DNA from: Alcaligenes parafaecalis
Lineage (GTDB): Bacteria; Pseudomonadota; Gammaproteobacteria; Burkholderiales; Burkholderiaceae_B
DNA: 64,000 nt
Direction: 5' to 3'
NCBI RefSeq assembly: GCF_026344135.1
Contig: NZ_JAPKNA010000006.1
Span: forward strand, 62,001 to 126,000
Shown here: in pieces, positions 10,024-19,341 of the stretch
Layout: each line of letters opens with the position of its first letter
Numbering within the stretch: the first letter of the stretch is position 1
The notes under the pieces: model-generated
What the model saw: only the letters and a program-made list of their open reading frames with translations
What the model was told of the DNA's origin: nothing
Database searches by the model: none
Program-made: the position numbers and the translations under genes

Positions 10024-10809
10024 TCACGCCTTGGCGTCCTGCTCATAGCGACGGAACACCAGCTTGTCCTCGCTGGACAGCTCTGGCTGGAATACATACC
10101 CTTCGCGATCAAACGCCTTCAAGCCTTCAACCGTCTGAATCCGCTTGTCGATTACAAAGCGCGCCATCAAACCACGGGCTTTTTTGGCATAGAAACTGAT
10201 AATTTTCCAGACGCCATTTTTCTCGTCCTGGAACACGCACTGCACCACACGGGCGCGTAGGGCTTTCTGATCTACCGCCTTGAAGTATTCTTCCGAAGCC
10301 AGATTCAACACAATAGGCTTGGCCTCGCCTTCCTGACGCTCGTTCAGATAGTTGGCAATGCGGCTACCCCAGTAAGCGTACAAATTCGCCCCACCGGGAT
10401 TCTTCAAGCGAGTCCCCATTTCCAGACGGTAAGGACGCATGAGATCCAACGGACGCAATGCCCCGTACAAGCCGCTCAGAATCACAATGTGATCCTGAGT
10501 CCACTTCAGCTCCTTATCCGACAAATCAGTGGCTGCCATGCCTTCATAGACATCGCCATTGAACGCCAGAATGGCCTGCCGCGCATTGGAGCGGTCAAAT
10601 TTGGGCTCCCATTCCTGGTAGCGCTGCACATTCAGGCGCGCCAGATCGTCGCTCAGCTTCATCAAGCCTGCAATATCCTGCTCGGACTGAGTGCGCAAAA
10701 TATCAATCAAGCCTTGCGCCTGCTCCACAAACAGAGGCTGAGTTTCCAGTTCCGTGCGTACAGGGGAATCGTAATCCAGCTTTTTCGCTGGCGAGAGCAA
10801 TAACAACAT
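10024..10809 (-). CDS. yaaA: Peroxide stress protein YaaA (DUF328)
   Basis: The 261-residue protein begins MLLLLSPAKKLDYDSP, the hallmark start of the YaaA/DUF328 family, and has the conserved internal segment LSGLYGALRPLDLMRPYRLEMG. In E. coli YaaA lowers free intracellular iron under hydrogen peroxide stress, and the fold binds DNA. The molecular mechanism is otherwise not settled. It is a single gene, convergent with the FUSC gene and downstream of the 3-hydroxybutyrate dehydrogenase on the same strand. Confidence 0.92.
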   Translation of the reverse strand: MLLLLSPAKKLDYDSPVRTELETQPLFVEQAQGLIDILRTQSEQDIAGLMKLSDDLARLNVQRYQEWEPKFDRSNARQAILAFNGDVYEGMAATDLSDKELKWTQDHIVILSGLYGALRPLDLMRPYRLEMGTRLKNPGGANLYAYWGSRIANYLNERQEGEAKPIVLNLASEEYFKAVDQKALRARVVQCVFQDEKNGVWKIISFYAKKARGLMARFVIDKRIQTVEGLKAFDREGYVFQPELSSEDKLVFRRYEQDAKA

Positions 10810-10830
10810 GCGCCTACATCCTTTCTATCC

Positions 10831-10863
10831 AAACAGATAAAGGGCCAAGCCCTTTATCTGTTT
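10831..10863 (-). terminator. Hairpin between the 3-hydroxybutyrate dehydrogenase gene and yaaA
   Basis: The 14-bp perfect inverted repeat AAACAGATAAAGGG / CCCTTTATCTGTTT has a 5-base loop. The following T run on the minus strand is short, so it may be a weak terminator or a 3'-end stabilising stem. Confidence 0.6.
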
Positions 10864-10890
10864 CATCTACAAAATACGTTCTGACAGCAA

Positions 10891-11673
10891 TTAACGAGCC
10901 GTCCAGCCACCATCCAGACTTAGCGTCGTACCCGTCATTTGATCTGCTGCGGGAGACGACAAGAACACAGCGGCACCACCCAATTGCTCAGGAGTCACAA
11001 ACTGCAGGGACGGCTGTTTCTCGGCCAGCAACTCGCGAGCGGCAGCTTCAATATCAATGCCTTTTTGCTGACTGATGGCTTCAATCTGTTTTTCTACCAA
11101 AGGCGTACGTACCCAGCCTGGGCAGATTGCATTGCAAGTAATACCCTTGCCCGCATTTTCCAGCGCCGTCACCTTGGTCAGACCCACAACGCCGTGCTTG
11201 GCAGCTACATAAGCCGATTTATTCACCGATGCCACCAGGCCATGAGCCGAAGCGATATTGATGATGCGCCCCCAACCCTGCTTTTGCATGATGGGCAAGG
11301 CAGCGGCTGTGCCGTGGAAGACAGCCGACAGGTTCAGGGCAATGATGGCGTTCCATTTATCAACCGGGAACTCTTCAATGGGTGCGGTGTACTGAATACC
11401 TGCGTTATTGACCAGAATATCCAGACCGCCCAAAGCTTCTGCCGCCTTGGCAACAAAGTCACGGGTCGCCTGTGCATCGCTCAAGTCTGCATTCAGATAA
11501 TAGGCTTTGACACCAAACTTGGACTCCAGCGTGCTGCGCTCGCGTTCGATATCTTCAGGCTGACCAAAACCGTTGATCACCACATCTGCACCTGCTTTTG
11601 CCAATTCGGTGGCCATGGCCAGACCGATACCACTGGTCGATCCTGTTACGACCGCTTTTTTACCTTTCAGCAT
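10891..11673 (-). CDS. hbdH: D-3-hydroxybutyrate dehydrogenase (SDR family)
   Basis: The enzyme interconverts 3-hydroxybutyrate and acetoacetate with NAD, for polyhydroxybutyrate and ketone-body use. The start at 11673 (MLKGKKAVVTGSTSGIG) has GAGGT upstream and gives 260 residues. The Rossmann TGSTSGIG motif is at residues 10-17. The catalytic set is Ser142, Tyr155, Lys159. The substrate ligands Gln94, His144 and Lys152 sit at the positions described for the Alcaligenes faecalis crystal structure. From memory the sequence is nearly identical to that enzyme, with Tyr at residue 95 as one apparent difference. No phasin or depolymerase gene is adjacent. Confidence 0.95.
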   Translation of the reverse strand: MLKGKKAVVTGSTSGIGLAMATELAKAGADVVINGFGQPEDIERERSTLESKFGVKAYYLNADLSDAQATRDFVAKAAEALGGLDILVNNAGIQYTAPIEEFPVDKWNAIIALNLSAVFHGTAAALPIMQKQGWGRIINIASAHGLVASVNKSAYVAAKHGVVGLTKVTALENAGKGITCNAICPGWVRTPLVEKQIEAISQQKGIDIEAAARELLAEKQPSLQFVTPEQLGGAAVFLSSPAADQMTGTTLSLDGGWTAR

Positions 11674-12036
11674 AGATACCTCGTGAGTATTGACAACAGA
11701 GAACTGAAACCCCAAGTGTACTCGCCGCCCCGCACTGCCGGGAAATGCAAGGAGCTACTTTTGTCCGGGATCATGAAGGTTTGCCAAGTAAGGCGAGACT
11801 GTCTTGAGTGGAATTCAGCAGCATTACCTGCCATGGTCCTGGGTCACACTGAAAAAAGCCTGGATCAGACAGGCATAACAGGCCAAGCATCCATAATCAG
11901 AAGCCGCAGGCGCTTTCACCTTAACGCGCTTATATGACAAAACAGCACACCCGGACACAGGGATGTAGATGGGGCGAGGAACCCTAGCAGAAAACAAAAA
12001 AGCCCTTGAATAATCAAGGGCTTTTAAAATTCCAGA
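11674..12036. other. Intergenic region between dehydrogenase and tRNA-Ser
   Basis: About 360 bases hold the tRNA terminator at the right end and presumably the dehydrogenase promoter at the left. I see no gene. Open frames here lack coding signatures. Confidence 0.55.
11996..12026 (-). terminator. Terminator of tRNA-Ser
   Basis: The arms AGCCCTTGA and TCAAGGGCT (12001-12009, 12014-12022) flank a 4-base loop. On the minus strand the hairpin is followed by T6, just downstream of the tRNA 3' end. Confidence 0.85.
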
Positions 12037-12126
12037 TGGCGGACAGGGTGGGATTCGAACCCACGGTACGCTTGCACGTACGCCTGATTTCGAGTCAGGT
12101 ACATTCGACCACTCTGCCACCTGTCC
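12037..12126 (-). tRNA. tRNA-Ser (anticodon CGA), CCA encoded
   Basis: Read on the minus strand, the 90-nt RNA has the acceptor stem GGACAGG / CCTGTCC, discriminator G and encoded CCA. The anticodon stem-loop is CCTGA-CTCGAAA-TCAGG, giving anticodon CGA for UCG codons. A long variable arm, characteristic of serine tRNA, includes CGTACG...CGTACC. The T arm is GTGGG-TTCGAAT-CCCAC. It has its own promoter and terminator. Confidence 0.97.
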
Positions 12127-12159
12127 GCGATTGCTTATATGGTTACAAGCAAGCCCATA

Positions 12160-12188
12160 AATATAGATGAAAGAACACACTTTGACAA
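12160..12188 (-). promoter_or_regulatory. Sigma-70 promoter of tRNA-Ser
   Basis: On the minus strand TTGTCA (12188-12183) and TATATT (12165-12160) are spaced by exactly 17 bp. Each matches consensus at five of six positions. The GC-rich bases just downstream fit the discriminator of stable-RNA promoters. The tRNA 5' end is 34 bp downstream. Confidence 0.7.
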
Positions 12189-12425
12189 GCACTAAAGACG
12201 CATAGCACTTCCTGTTGATGCGGCTGTTTTGTGATGAACTCACTCCTTCAGCCCAAAGAATTCTTTTCAATCAGGGGTTTACCCTCTATTTTGGCCTATT
12301 TCGCTTGTTCGCCCTGTTTCGCAAGCCTATATTGGAAGCACACATTAACGCATCGCAGCCCTGCCCTTTTTGGGCAGTCCTTGTAATTCCAGTGCAGCTT
12401 GCTGGACTTGATAAAAGGAATTGTC

Positions 12426-12836
12426 ATGCAAACCTTCCAATGGATTATCGACGCCAACGGCGACGGCATATACAGCCTGAATGAGATTCTCCAGACGCTA
12501 CGCTGGGCTTTTCGTGTACCAGGCAGCCTGGTAGTTGAGACCCTGGGCTCTATCCCGGTCCTGTCTGATGTATTACGCATCCAGGCCTCTGATGCGACGG
12601 GTTACGCTTCACTGCGAGGTGGGCTGGTCAGTATTCTGTCGCTGTTCTTCTGGGCCGGACTCTGTCTCTGGTTTTTGGAAGTCAACTCCAAGCCACGTGC
12701 AGAGCCTCCACAGCGCAACGCACGCCACACGCCACACCTGAACAAGCAACTGGATTCAGTGCACGGTCGACAGCTACACGCCAATTACAACCGTCGCCCT
12801 ATCCGCCATCGTCAGGTTGAACGTCATACCTTTTAA
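12426..12836 (+). CDS. Small membrane protein with EF-hand-like loop, unknown function
   Basis: The 136-residue protein starts at 12426 after AAAGGAATTGTC. I do not recognise a named family. Residues 9-20 read DANGDGIYSLNE, with Asp1, Asn3, Asp5, Gly6, Ser9 and Glu12 in the spacing of a calcium-binding EF-hand loop. A hydrophobic segment (about residues 65-84, GGLVSILSLFFWAGLCLWFL) is a likely transmembrane helix. The basic, His/Arg-rich tail (about 95-136) is probably cytoplasmic. It stands alone between tRNA-Ser and a small periplasmic protein. Calcium binding is inferred only from the motif. Confidence 0.7.
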   Translation: MQTFQWIIDANGDGIYSLNEILQTLRWAFRVPGSLVVETLGSIPVLSDVLRIQASDATGYASLRGGLVSILSLFFWAGLCLWFLEVNSKPRAEPPQRNARHTPHLNKQLDSVHGRQLHANYNRRPIRHRQVERHTF

Positions 12837-13020
12837 ATCCATCCATGCACCTCCCCTGTCCCATCAGGCAGGGGGAAACATGTGTTAAGAAAGGTAAACC
12901 CCTGGCATAGCTCATACGAGCCATGTTGCGTTTGGAAGTGCTTTGCCAGGATTACCTAACGTTTGGGCTACATGTTTTGGGCAACAATCGCTGCAGCTAG
13001 AGTCACGAGAGGTGCAGCAT

Positions 13021-13326
13021 ATGAAAAAGCTACTATTAGCCGGTTTGATGGTCTTGGGCACCAGCACTGCTTACGCTGGTGGTGTGAATGTCGACATTAA
13101 TGTGGGCATTCCTGGCATTGGGTACGGGCCTATCTACTATCCTCCGGCACAAATTATTGAACGCCCGGTTTACGTGGCCCCGCCACCGGTGGTGTACCAC
13201 CCTCCACGGTATGTCTATCGTCCTGGTTACGTGGAATATGGTCGCTCCAACAAGGAATGGCGCAAAGAGCAGCGACGCGCTCACAAGCGCTGGCGTAAGC
13301 ATCGGGATCGCGACTGGGATGACTGA
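13021..13326 (+). CDS. Small secreted protein, Pro/Tyr-rich with basic tail
   Basis: The 101-residue protein has a clear Sec signal peptide (MKKLLLAGLMVLGTSTAYAG, cleavage after AYA at residue 19). The mature part starts with a VNVDINVGIPGIGYG segment, continues with a Pro/Tyr/Val-rich stretch (PPPVVYHPPRYVYRPGY) and ends in a very basic tail rich in Arg, Lys and Trp. Many such short exported proteins of unknown function occur in beta-proteobacteria. GAGGTGCAG upstream is a good ribosome-binding site. It is followed by a strong terminator. Confidence 0.75.
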   Translation: MKKLLLAGLMVLGTSTAYAGGVNVDINVGIPGIGYGPIYYPPAQIIERPVYVAPPPVVYHPPRYVYRPGYVEYGRSNKEWRKEQRRAHKRWRKHRDRDWDD

Positions 13327-13350
13327 TCAATCTGTAGTAATCCGACAATG

Positions 13351-13389
13351 AAAAATGGCTGAGGACCATGACGGTCATCAGCCATTTTT
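13351..13389. terminator. Bidirectional terminator before serS 3' end
   Basis: Arms AAAAATGGCTGAGGACC and GGTCATCAGCCATTTTT pair with one mismatch around a 5-base loop, with A and T runs at the ends. It serves the small secreted protein gene and serS, which converge here. Confidence 0.85.
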
Positions 13390-13407
13390 TGCATTCAGCC
13401 AGTCGCT

Positions 13408-14754
13408 TTACTGCGCAGGCACCAGACGCTCCAGACCGCCCATATAAGGACGCAGGGCTTTAGGCACAATCACGCTGCCATCTTCTTGCTGATGGTTTTC
13501 CAGCACGGCAACCAGGGCACGACCTACGGCCAGACCCGAACCATTCAGCGTGTGCACAAACTCGGGGCGTGCTTTGCTGTCAGCACGGAAACGCGCTTGC
13601 AGACGACGGGCCTGGAAAGCCTCGCAGTTCGATACCGAGGAAATCTCGCGGAAGGTATCCTGAGCAGGCAACCACACTTCCAGATCGTAGGTTTTAGCGG
13701 CAGAAAAGCCCATATCGCCGGTACACAACTGCACCACGCGGTATGGCAGCTCCAGAGCCTGCAAAACGTGCTCGGCGTGACCAACCATGGACTCCAGCGC
13801 TTCGTAGGATTGTTCAGGGTGAACGATCTGCACCATTTCTACTTTGTCGAACTGGTGCTGACGGATCACACCACGCGTATCGCGGCCACCGCTGCCCGCT
13901 TCCGAACGGAAGCAAGGCGAATGAGCTGTCAAGCGCATAGGCAGGGCATCACCAGCCAGAATCTCGTCGCGCACCATCCCTGTCAGACTGATCTCGGAGG
14001 TGGAGATCAGGTACAGATCTTCTGGCTTGGATTCAGCGGGATCAGCAGATTCGTTTTCCTGACCGCCCTTGGTCACCCAGAACATATCGTCCTTGAACTT
14101 GGGCAACTGGCCCGTACCGTACAAGGTAGACGCGTTCACGATATAAGGGGTGTAGCACTCGGTGTAGCCGTGCTCTTCCACCTGGGTGTCCAGCATGAAC
14201 TGGGCCAGAGCGCGGTGAAGACGAGCCAGAGGGCCACGCAGAACCATGAAACGGGCGCCAGCCAGCTTGCGGGCTGCTTCAAAATCCAGGCCAAACTGTT
14301 CGCCCAGATCCACGTGGTCACGTGGCTCAAAGGTGATGTGCGCAGGCTTGCCCTGATCATCTTTAGGACCGGGAATCCAGCGGCGCACTTCGACGTTATC
14401 CTCTTCGGACTCGCCCACTGGCACGCTTTCGTGCGGCAAGTTAGGGATGGTGGCGAACCAGGAAGACAGCTCGGACTGCACTTGCGACAAATCCTGCTCC
14501 AACTGCTTCAGGCGCACGGGAATTTGCTGGGATTGAGCCAATGCCTCGCTGGCGTCTTCGCCCTTGGACTTGAGCTGACCGATGCGTTTGGCCAGTGCAT
14601 TGCGCTCGGCCTGCAAGGTTTCAGTTTCCACCTGCACTGCCTTGCGGCGGGCTTCCAACTGCTGGAAACGCTCGGTGTCAAATTGCACGCCACGTTTCGC
14701 CAAGCCCTGTACCAGCGGCTCCAAGTCTTTGCGTAATTGGTTCAGATCTAACAT
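13408..14754 (-). CDS. serS: Seryl-tRNA synthetase
   Basis: The enzyme charges tRNA-Ser with serine. The 448-residue protein starts MLDLNQLRKDLEPLVQGLAKRG and has the N-terminal antiparallel coiled-coil arm (about residues 30-100) that contacts the long variable arm of tRNA-Ser. The class II catalytic core follows: motif 2 with FRSEAGSGGRDTRGVIRQHQF and motif 3 with NGSGLAVGRALVAVLENHQ. Length is typical. It lies on the same strand downstream of rarA, 143 bp away, so it may be cotranscribed with the ftsK-lolA-rarA cluster. Confidence 0.97.
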   Translation of the reverse strand: MLDLNQLRKDLEPLVQGLAKRGVQFDTERFQQLEARRKAVQVETETLQAERNALAKRIGQLKSKGEDASEALAQSQQIPVRLKQLEQDLSQVQSELSSWFATIPNLPHESVPVGESEEDNVEVRRWIPGPKDDQGKPAHITFEPRDHVDLGEQFGLDFEAARKLAGARFMVLRGPLARLHRALAQFMLDTQVEEHGYTECYTPYIVNASTLYGTGQLPKFKDDMFWVTKGGQENESADPAESKPEDLYLISTSEISLTGMVRDEILAGDALPMRLTAHSPCFRSEAGSGGRDTRGVIRQHQFDKVEMVQIVHPEQSYEALESMVGHAEHVLQALELPYRVVQLCTGDMGFSAAKTYDLEVWLPAQDTFREISSVSNCEAFQARRLQARFRADSKARPEFVHTLNGSGLAVGRALVAVLENHQQEDGSVIVPKALRPYMGGLERLVPAQ

Positions 14755-14897
14755 TTAATAGCCATATAGGTGATGGTTCAATCCCGATTGATCTGGTGAT
14801 TTTAACCACAAGCCACTGCAAGCGCAGCACGGCACAAACAGTGGAGACAGATCGGGAAATACGGAGGGTGACAGGCCAAGCATCGGCCTGCCCTGTC

Positions 14898-16211
14898 TTA
14901 GGTATCTTTTTTACCGGCCTGCTCGTCCAGTTGGCGCAAGCGGTCCATTTTTTCAGCAATCTTGATTTCCAGGCCACGCGGCACAGGCTGATACCAATGC
15001 GGATCAGGAATCCCGTCTGGCAAATAGGTCTCACCAGCGGCGTAGGCATTGGGCTCGTCGTGGGCATAGCGATACGCATGACCGTGACCCAGCTCTTTCA
15101 TCAGCTTGGTTGGGGCGTTACGCAAATGCACGGGTACTTCGCGGCTTTTATCCTGTTTCACAAAGGCTCGGGCCTGGTTGTACGCCATATAGCCAGCATT
15201 ACTCTTGGCAGCTATCGCCAGATAAATCACGGCCTGCCCTAAGGCCAGCTCGCCCTCCGGGCTACCCAGGCGCTCGAAGGTCAAGGCGGCATCGTTAGCG
15301 ATTTGCATGGCACGCGGGTCGGCGAGACCAATATCTTCCCAAGCCATACGAATGATACGGCGCGACAAATAGCGGGCATCCGCTCCGCCATCCAGCATGC
15401 GAGTCAGCCAATACAAGGCGGCGTCCGGGTTGGAGCCACGCACCGATTTATGCAGGGCAGAAATCTGGTCGTAGAAATTATCGCCCCCCTTGTCAAAACG
15501 CCTGGAATTCGAAGTCAGCGCATTTTGCAGAAAATCGGTGGTGACGAGTGCCGTTCCCGAAGTCTTGGCAGCGGTATTGGTTTGCTCCAACAGATTCAGA
15601 AAGCGACGCGCGTCTCCATCGGCATAGCCCACCAGGGTTTCAACGGCTTGATCCTCAAACTCCAAGCCTTCCAGGGCGTTTTGCTCTTGTACGCGGCGCA
15701 GCAACAGCTTTAGCTCGTCGTCCGTCAGGGACTTGAGCACATAGACCTGCGCCCGCGACAGCAAGGCGGAATTCACCTCGAAAGACGGGTTTTCCGTTGT
15801 GGCACCAATAAAAGTCACCAGCCCGCTTTCTGCGTACGGCAAGAGCGCATCCTGCTGGGACTTGTTGAACCGATGAATCTCATCCACAAACAGGATGGTG
15901 TGCTTGCCCATGGCCAGGTTCTGCTGAGCCTGCTCCATGGCTGCACGAATATCTTTCACACCCGAAAACACAGCAGACAAGGCGATGAACTCGCACTCGA
16001 AGGCGCTGGCTGTCAGCCGTGCCAAGGTGGTTTTACCCACGCCGGGTGGCCCCCAGAAAATCATGGAGTGCGGTTTGCCAGACTGGAAAGCCAAACGTAG
16101 TGGCTTGCCCTCGCCCAGCAAATGAGACTGCCCCACCACCTGATCCAGGGTCTTGGGGCGCAAGGCTTCGGCTAAAGGTGCGGAGGGTTCTTGAGCGAAC
16201 AAATCACGCAT
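14898..16211 (-). CDS. rarA: Replication-associated recombination protein A (AAA ATPase)
   Basis: RarA/MgsA is a clamp-loader-related ATPase that acts at stalled replication forks. The 437-residue protein has Walker A GPPGVGKT (residues 54-61), Walker B ILFVDEIHRFNKSQQDALLP, sensor-1 region FIGATTENPSFEVNSALLSRA and the C-terminal tetramerisation domain ending with HGHAYRYAHDEPNAYAAGE. It sits 123 bp after lolA on the same strand. The lolA-rarA-serS order is conserved in many proteobacteria. Confidence 0.95.
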   Translation of the reverse strand: MRDLFAQEPSAPLAEALRPKTLDQVVGQSHLLGEGKPLRLAFQSGKPHSMIFWGPPGVGKTTLARLTASAFECEFIALSAVFSGVKDIRAAMEQAQQNLAMGKHTILFVDEIHRFNKSQQDALLPYAESGLVTFIGATTENPSFEVNSALLSRAQVYVLKSLTDDELKLLLRRVQEQNALEGLEFEDQAVETLVGYADGDARRFLNLLEQTNTAAKTSGTALVTTDFLQNALTSNSRRFDKGGDNFYDQISALHKSVRGSNPDAALYWLTRMLDGGADARYLSRRIIRMAWEDIGLADPRAMQIANDAALTFERLGSPEGELALGQAVIYLAIAAKSNAGYMAYNQARAFVKQDKSREVPVHLRNAPTKLMKELGHGHAYRYAHDEPNAYAAGETYLPDGIPDPHWYQPVPRGLEIKIAEKMDRLRQLDEQAGKKDT

Positions 16212-16335
16212 GGCGATCGCCCTTCCTAAAATGGCAAGACCTGGCCAAACGAGCCAGGTCTGTATTGAAAACTTGATTTGCTGGAGTCAGCAAGAGGCTG
16301 ACCCCGGCTATCTCTGCGCAAGAACTGATTGCGCC

Positions 16336-16962
16336 TCAAGGCATGGAGACAACATCAACCCCGGCAGGTGCCTTGAAGGTAAAAGTGCCCAAGGTAATAC
16401 GGGGATTAGGGTCCAGATTGGTGAAGTCGATATAGGTCGTTTGCCCAAACGAATCCTGCAATTCCAGACGACGCGGCTCACGGCCCTTGAAGCCGATATC
16501 CACGTAAGAGAAACCTGCATCGCTTTGCAAAGGCGTTGCCCGTATCCACTCCAACCCGTCTCGTGCATCTTGCTCAACCAGACGGAAGGACTCTTCCAGA
16601 TTGCCCGTACCAAACAAGATCGCAGCAGGCGAAGCGCCGATGGATTGATCCACACCGCGCTCAGTGACTTGAGCCAGATCCGGGTCGTATTGGTAAAGCA
16701 CCTTGCCGTCCGACACGATCAACTGCTCATAAGGCCGTTGCACATGCCATTTGAACTGGCCGGGGCGCTGAAACACGAATTGCCCGGATTGCGGTGCCCC
16801 TTTGGACTGACCGTTGCTGTCAACTGTACGCTGGGAGAACTCTCCCTTGGCAGCGCTCACATCCTGCACAAACGAGCGCAATTGTTCGCTGGCCGAAACG
16901 GCCATGGCCAAGGCAGGTGTAGCGGCCAGCAACATGCTGGCCAGTAGTGTCTTAATCTTCAT
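16336..16962 (-). CDS. lolA: Outer-membrane lipoprotein carrier protein LolA
   Basis: LolA carries lipoproteins released by LolCDE across the periplasm to LolB. The start at 16962 (MKIKTLLASMLLAATPALAMA) gives a Sec signal peptide and 208 residues, the usual length. The mature part shows the family pattern GEFSQRTVD...PGQFKWHVQRPYEQLIVSDGK...YDPDLAQVT. Its start overlaps the end of ftsK by 11 bp, which suggests translational coupling. A much longer open frame upstream of this start runs inside ftsK in another frame and is rejected. Confidence 0.95.
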   Translation of the reverse strand: MKIKTLLASMLLAATPALAMAVSASEQLRSFVQDVSAAKGEFSQRTVDSNGQSKGAPQSGQFVFQRPGQFKWHVQRPYEQLIVSDGKVLYQYDPDLAQVTERGVDQSIGASPAAILFGTGNLEESFRLVEQDARDGLEWIRATPLQSDAGFSYVDIGFKGREPRRLELQDSFGQTTYIDFTNLDPNPRITLGTFTFKAPAGVDVVSMP

Positions 16963-19327
16963 CTTTGGCACCTCCTGCGGGGACCAGAATTTCGCGGTTA
17001 CCGTTAGGCTGCATGGCCGATACCAGACCGGCCTGCTCCATTTGCTCCAGCAGTCGGGCTGCCCGGTTGTAACCGATACGCAAATGACGCTGCACCGAGG
17101 AAATCGAGGCGCGACGATTCTTGATAATGACCTGAACAGCCTGGTCATACAGCGGGTCCGCTTCAGCATCTGCCATGCCGGTCGCCGGGTTGACGCCATC
17201 AGCCGATTCGCCTTCGACAGCACCTTCCAGCAGGCCCTCGATGTAATCAGGCTCGCCATGTTCTTTCAGATGCTCGACCACACGATGAACTTCCTCATCG
17301 CTGACAAAAGCGCCATGCACCCGTTTGGGCAAGCCTGTACCGGGAGGCAGATAAAGCATATCGCCCATGCCCAGCAAGGTTTCCGCCCCCATCTGATCCA
17401 GAATGGTGCGCGAGTCGATCTTGGAGGACACCTGGAAAGCGATACGGGTCGGAATGTTCGCCTTGATCAGACCCGTAATTACGTCCACGCTAGGACGCTG
17501 CGTAGCCAGAATCAGGTGGATACCAGCCGCACGGGCCTTCTGGGCCAAACGGGCAATCAACTCTTCGATCTTCTTGCCCTGCACCATCATCAGGTCAGCC
17601 AGCTCGTCAATGATGACAACGATCATGGGCAGAACGGACAGTGGCTCGGGAGCATCCGGCGTCAAGGAGAAAGGATTGGGGATAGGCTCTTCACGCTTTT
17701 GCGCTTCGCGTATCTTGGCGTTGTAACCGGCCAGATTGCGCACACCCAGCTTGCTCATCAGGCGGTAGCGTTTTTCCATTTCGGCTACACACCAGTTCAA
17801 AGCGTTGGATGCCAAACGCATATCCGTGACCACCGGTGCCAGCAAATGAGGGATGCCTTCATAGACACTCATTTCCAGCATCTTGGGGTCGATCAGGATC
17901 AGGCGCACATCGGCCGGGTCTGCCTTGTAGAGCAGCGACAGAATCATGGCGTTGATCCCCACCGACTTACCGGAACCAGTGGTACCAGCGACCAGCAGGT
18001 GAGGCATTTTGGCCAAATCCGCCACCACAGGCTTACCCGCAATGTCCTTGCCCAAAGCCATGGTCAGTAAGGAGGCGCTGCTGTGATAAGTCTGGGAGCC
18101 AACGATCTCCTCCAGGCGTACCATTTGGCGGCGGGGATTAGGCAGTTCCAGACCCATCAGGTTCTTACCGGGAATCGTCTCGACCACACGAATGCTGACC
18201 AGACTCAAGGCACGGGCCAGGTCTTTAGCCAGATTCACGATCTGGCTACCTTTGACACCCGTAGCTGGCTCGATCTCGTAACGCGTAATCACAGGACCGG
18301 CCTGAGCCGCCACTACCGTTACAGCAACACCGAAGTCGGACAATTTCTTTTCAATCAGGCGCGAGGTGAATTCAATCGTTTCCTGCGACACGGTCTCTAC
18401 ATTGTCTGTAACCGGGTCCAGCAAGGATAAAGGAGGCAAATCGCCCGCCTCTCCTGCCTGACGCGGTGCCTTGAACAGCGTCTGCTGCTTTTCTTTCTCG
18501 ACACGCTCGGACTTGGGCACAGCCACAAAAGCCGGTTCGATACGCACCGGCTGCTCGTGAACCAGTTGTTCCTGTTTGGCCACCACGCTTTCTGTACGCT
18601 CGGCACGTTTGACCTCGCCCACACGACGATCCTGACGGGCCGACCACAACGTCATCACGCGGCGAATCGCCCCCTCGATGAAACCACCCAGGCGTTCAGC
18701 CAGCGTCAGCCAGGAGAAACCGAAGAACAAACTGGCTCCACCGGCGAGCAGTCCCATCAGCACCAACGTAGCGCCACCAAAGCCTATGGAAGTTACTAAT
18801 AGTTGCGATAATAATTGGCCTAACTGCCCGCCAGCTCCCGCTGGGAGCTGCCATTGCTGGCCCAGATCTTTAAAAAACAGCGATTCCAGGCCCATGCTGC
18901 CCAGAAACAAAAAGAAAAAGCCTATGCCAATTTCCCAACGCACCCGAGGCAGAACGTCCTCGTTTTTGGTGCTGGGCAGCAACAAGGCTGTCAGACGATA
19001 AAAGCCCACGGCGACGCGCTGCACCAGCAGCACCACCCAAAGCCAGGCCGTCAGACCAAATAGAAACAAGAGAAAATCGGCGATGTGGGCACCAAAAATG
19101 CCCCCGCCGTTTTGGGTCAGCCCCGAATGCACGGAATGCGACCAGCCGGGATCGCCCGGGTCCCAGGTCGCCAGTACCAGACCAAGCCAGGCCGCCAGGG
19201 CAGCGAAGATAATCCACCGTGCTTCGCGCAGCAGTCCTGTCAGGCGCTGCTGCAGGGCAGAAGGCCCATTGCGCACATTTTTGGATGACCGGGACGAACG
19301 AGGGGATGTTGCAGGTATTCTTGCCAT
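16952..19327 (-). CDS. ftsK: DNA translocase FtsK
   Basis: FtsK links division to chromosome segregation and activates XerCD at dif. The start at 19327 (MARIPATSPRSSRSSKN) gives 791 residues. About four N-terminal membrane helices (residues ~30-190) are followed by a short linker (~200-270), the RecA-like motor with Walker A GTTGSGKS and Walker B LMMVQGKK/IVVIIDELADLM, and the C-terminal gamma winged helix (RRASISSVQRHLRIGYNRAA) that reads KOPS. It is shorter than E. coli FtsK because the linker is short. It is divergent from trxB with only 43 bp between start codons. Confidence 0.96.
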   Translation of the reverse strand: MARIPATSPRSSRSSKNVRNGPSALQQRLTGLLREARWIIFAALAAWLGLVLATWDPGDPGWSHSVHSGLTQNGGGIFGAHIADFLLFLFGLTAWLWVVLLVQRVAVGFYRLTALLLPSTKNEDVLPRVRWEIGIGFFFLFLGSMGLESLFFKDLGQQWQLPAGAGGQLGQLLSQLLVTSIGFGGATLVLMGLLAGGASLFFGFSWLTLAERLGGFIEGAIRRVMTLWSARQDRRVGEVKRAERTESVVAKQEQLVHEQPVRIEPAFVAVPKSERVEKEKQQTLFKAPRQAGEAGDLPPLSLLDPVTDNVETVSQETIEFTSRLIEKKLSDFGVAVTVVAAQAGPVITRYEIEPATGVKGSQIVNLAKDLARALSLVSIRVVETIPGKNLMGLELPNPRRQMVRLEEIVGSQTYHSSASLLTMALGKDIAGKPVVADLAKMPHLLVAGTTGSGKSVGINAMILSLLYKADPADVRLILIDPKMLEMSVYEGIPHLLAPVVTDMRLASNALNWCVAEMEKRYRLMSKLGVRNLAGYNAKIREAQKREEPIPNPFSLTPDAPEPLSVLPMIVVIIDELADLMMVQGKKIEELIARLAQKARAAGIHLILATQRPSVDVITGLIKANIPTRIAFQVSSKIDSRTILDQMGAETLLGMGDMLYLPPGTGLPKRVHGAFVSDEEVHRVVEHLKEHGEPDYIEGLLEGAVEGESADGVNPATGMADAEADPLYDQAVQVIIKNRRASISSVQRHLRIGYNRAARLLEQMEQAGLVSAMQPNGNREILVPAGGAKDED

Positions 19328-19335
19328 GGACTCAT

Positions 19336-19341
19336 TATAAT
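19336..19341. promoter_or_regulatory. Symmetrical TATAAT element between ftsK and trxB
   Basis: The sequence ATTATAAT gives a perfect TATAAT -10 hexamer on both strands inside the 43-bp divergent gap. For trxB initiation would fall near 19348, about 23 nt before its start. For ftsK it would lie only a few bases before the start codon. No strong -35 element is visible on either side. Confidence 0.4.
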
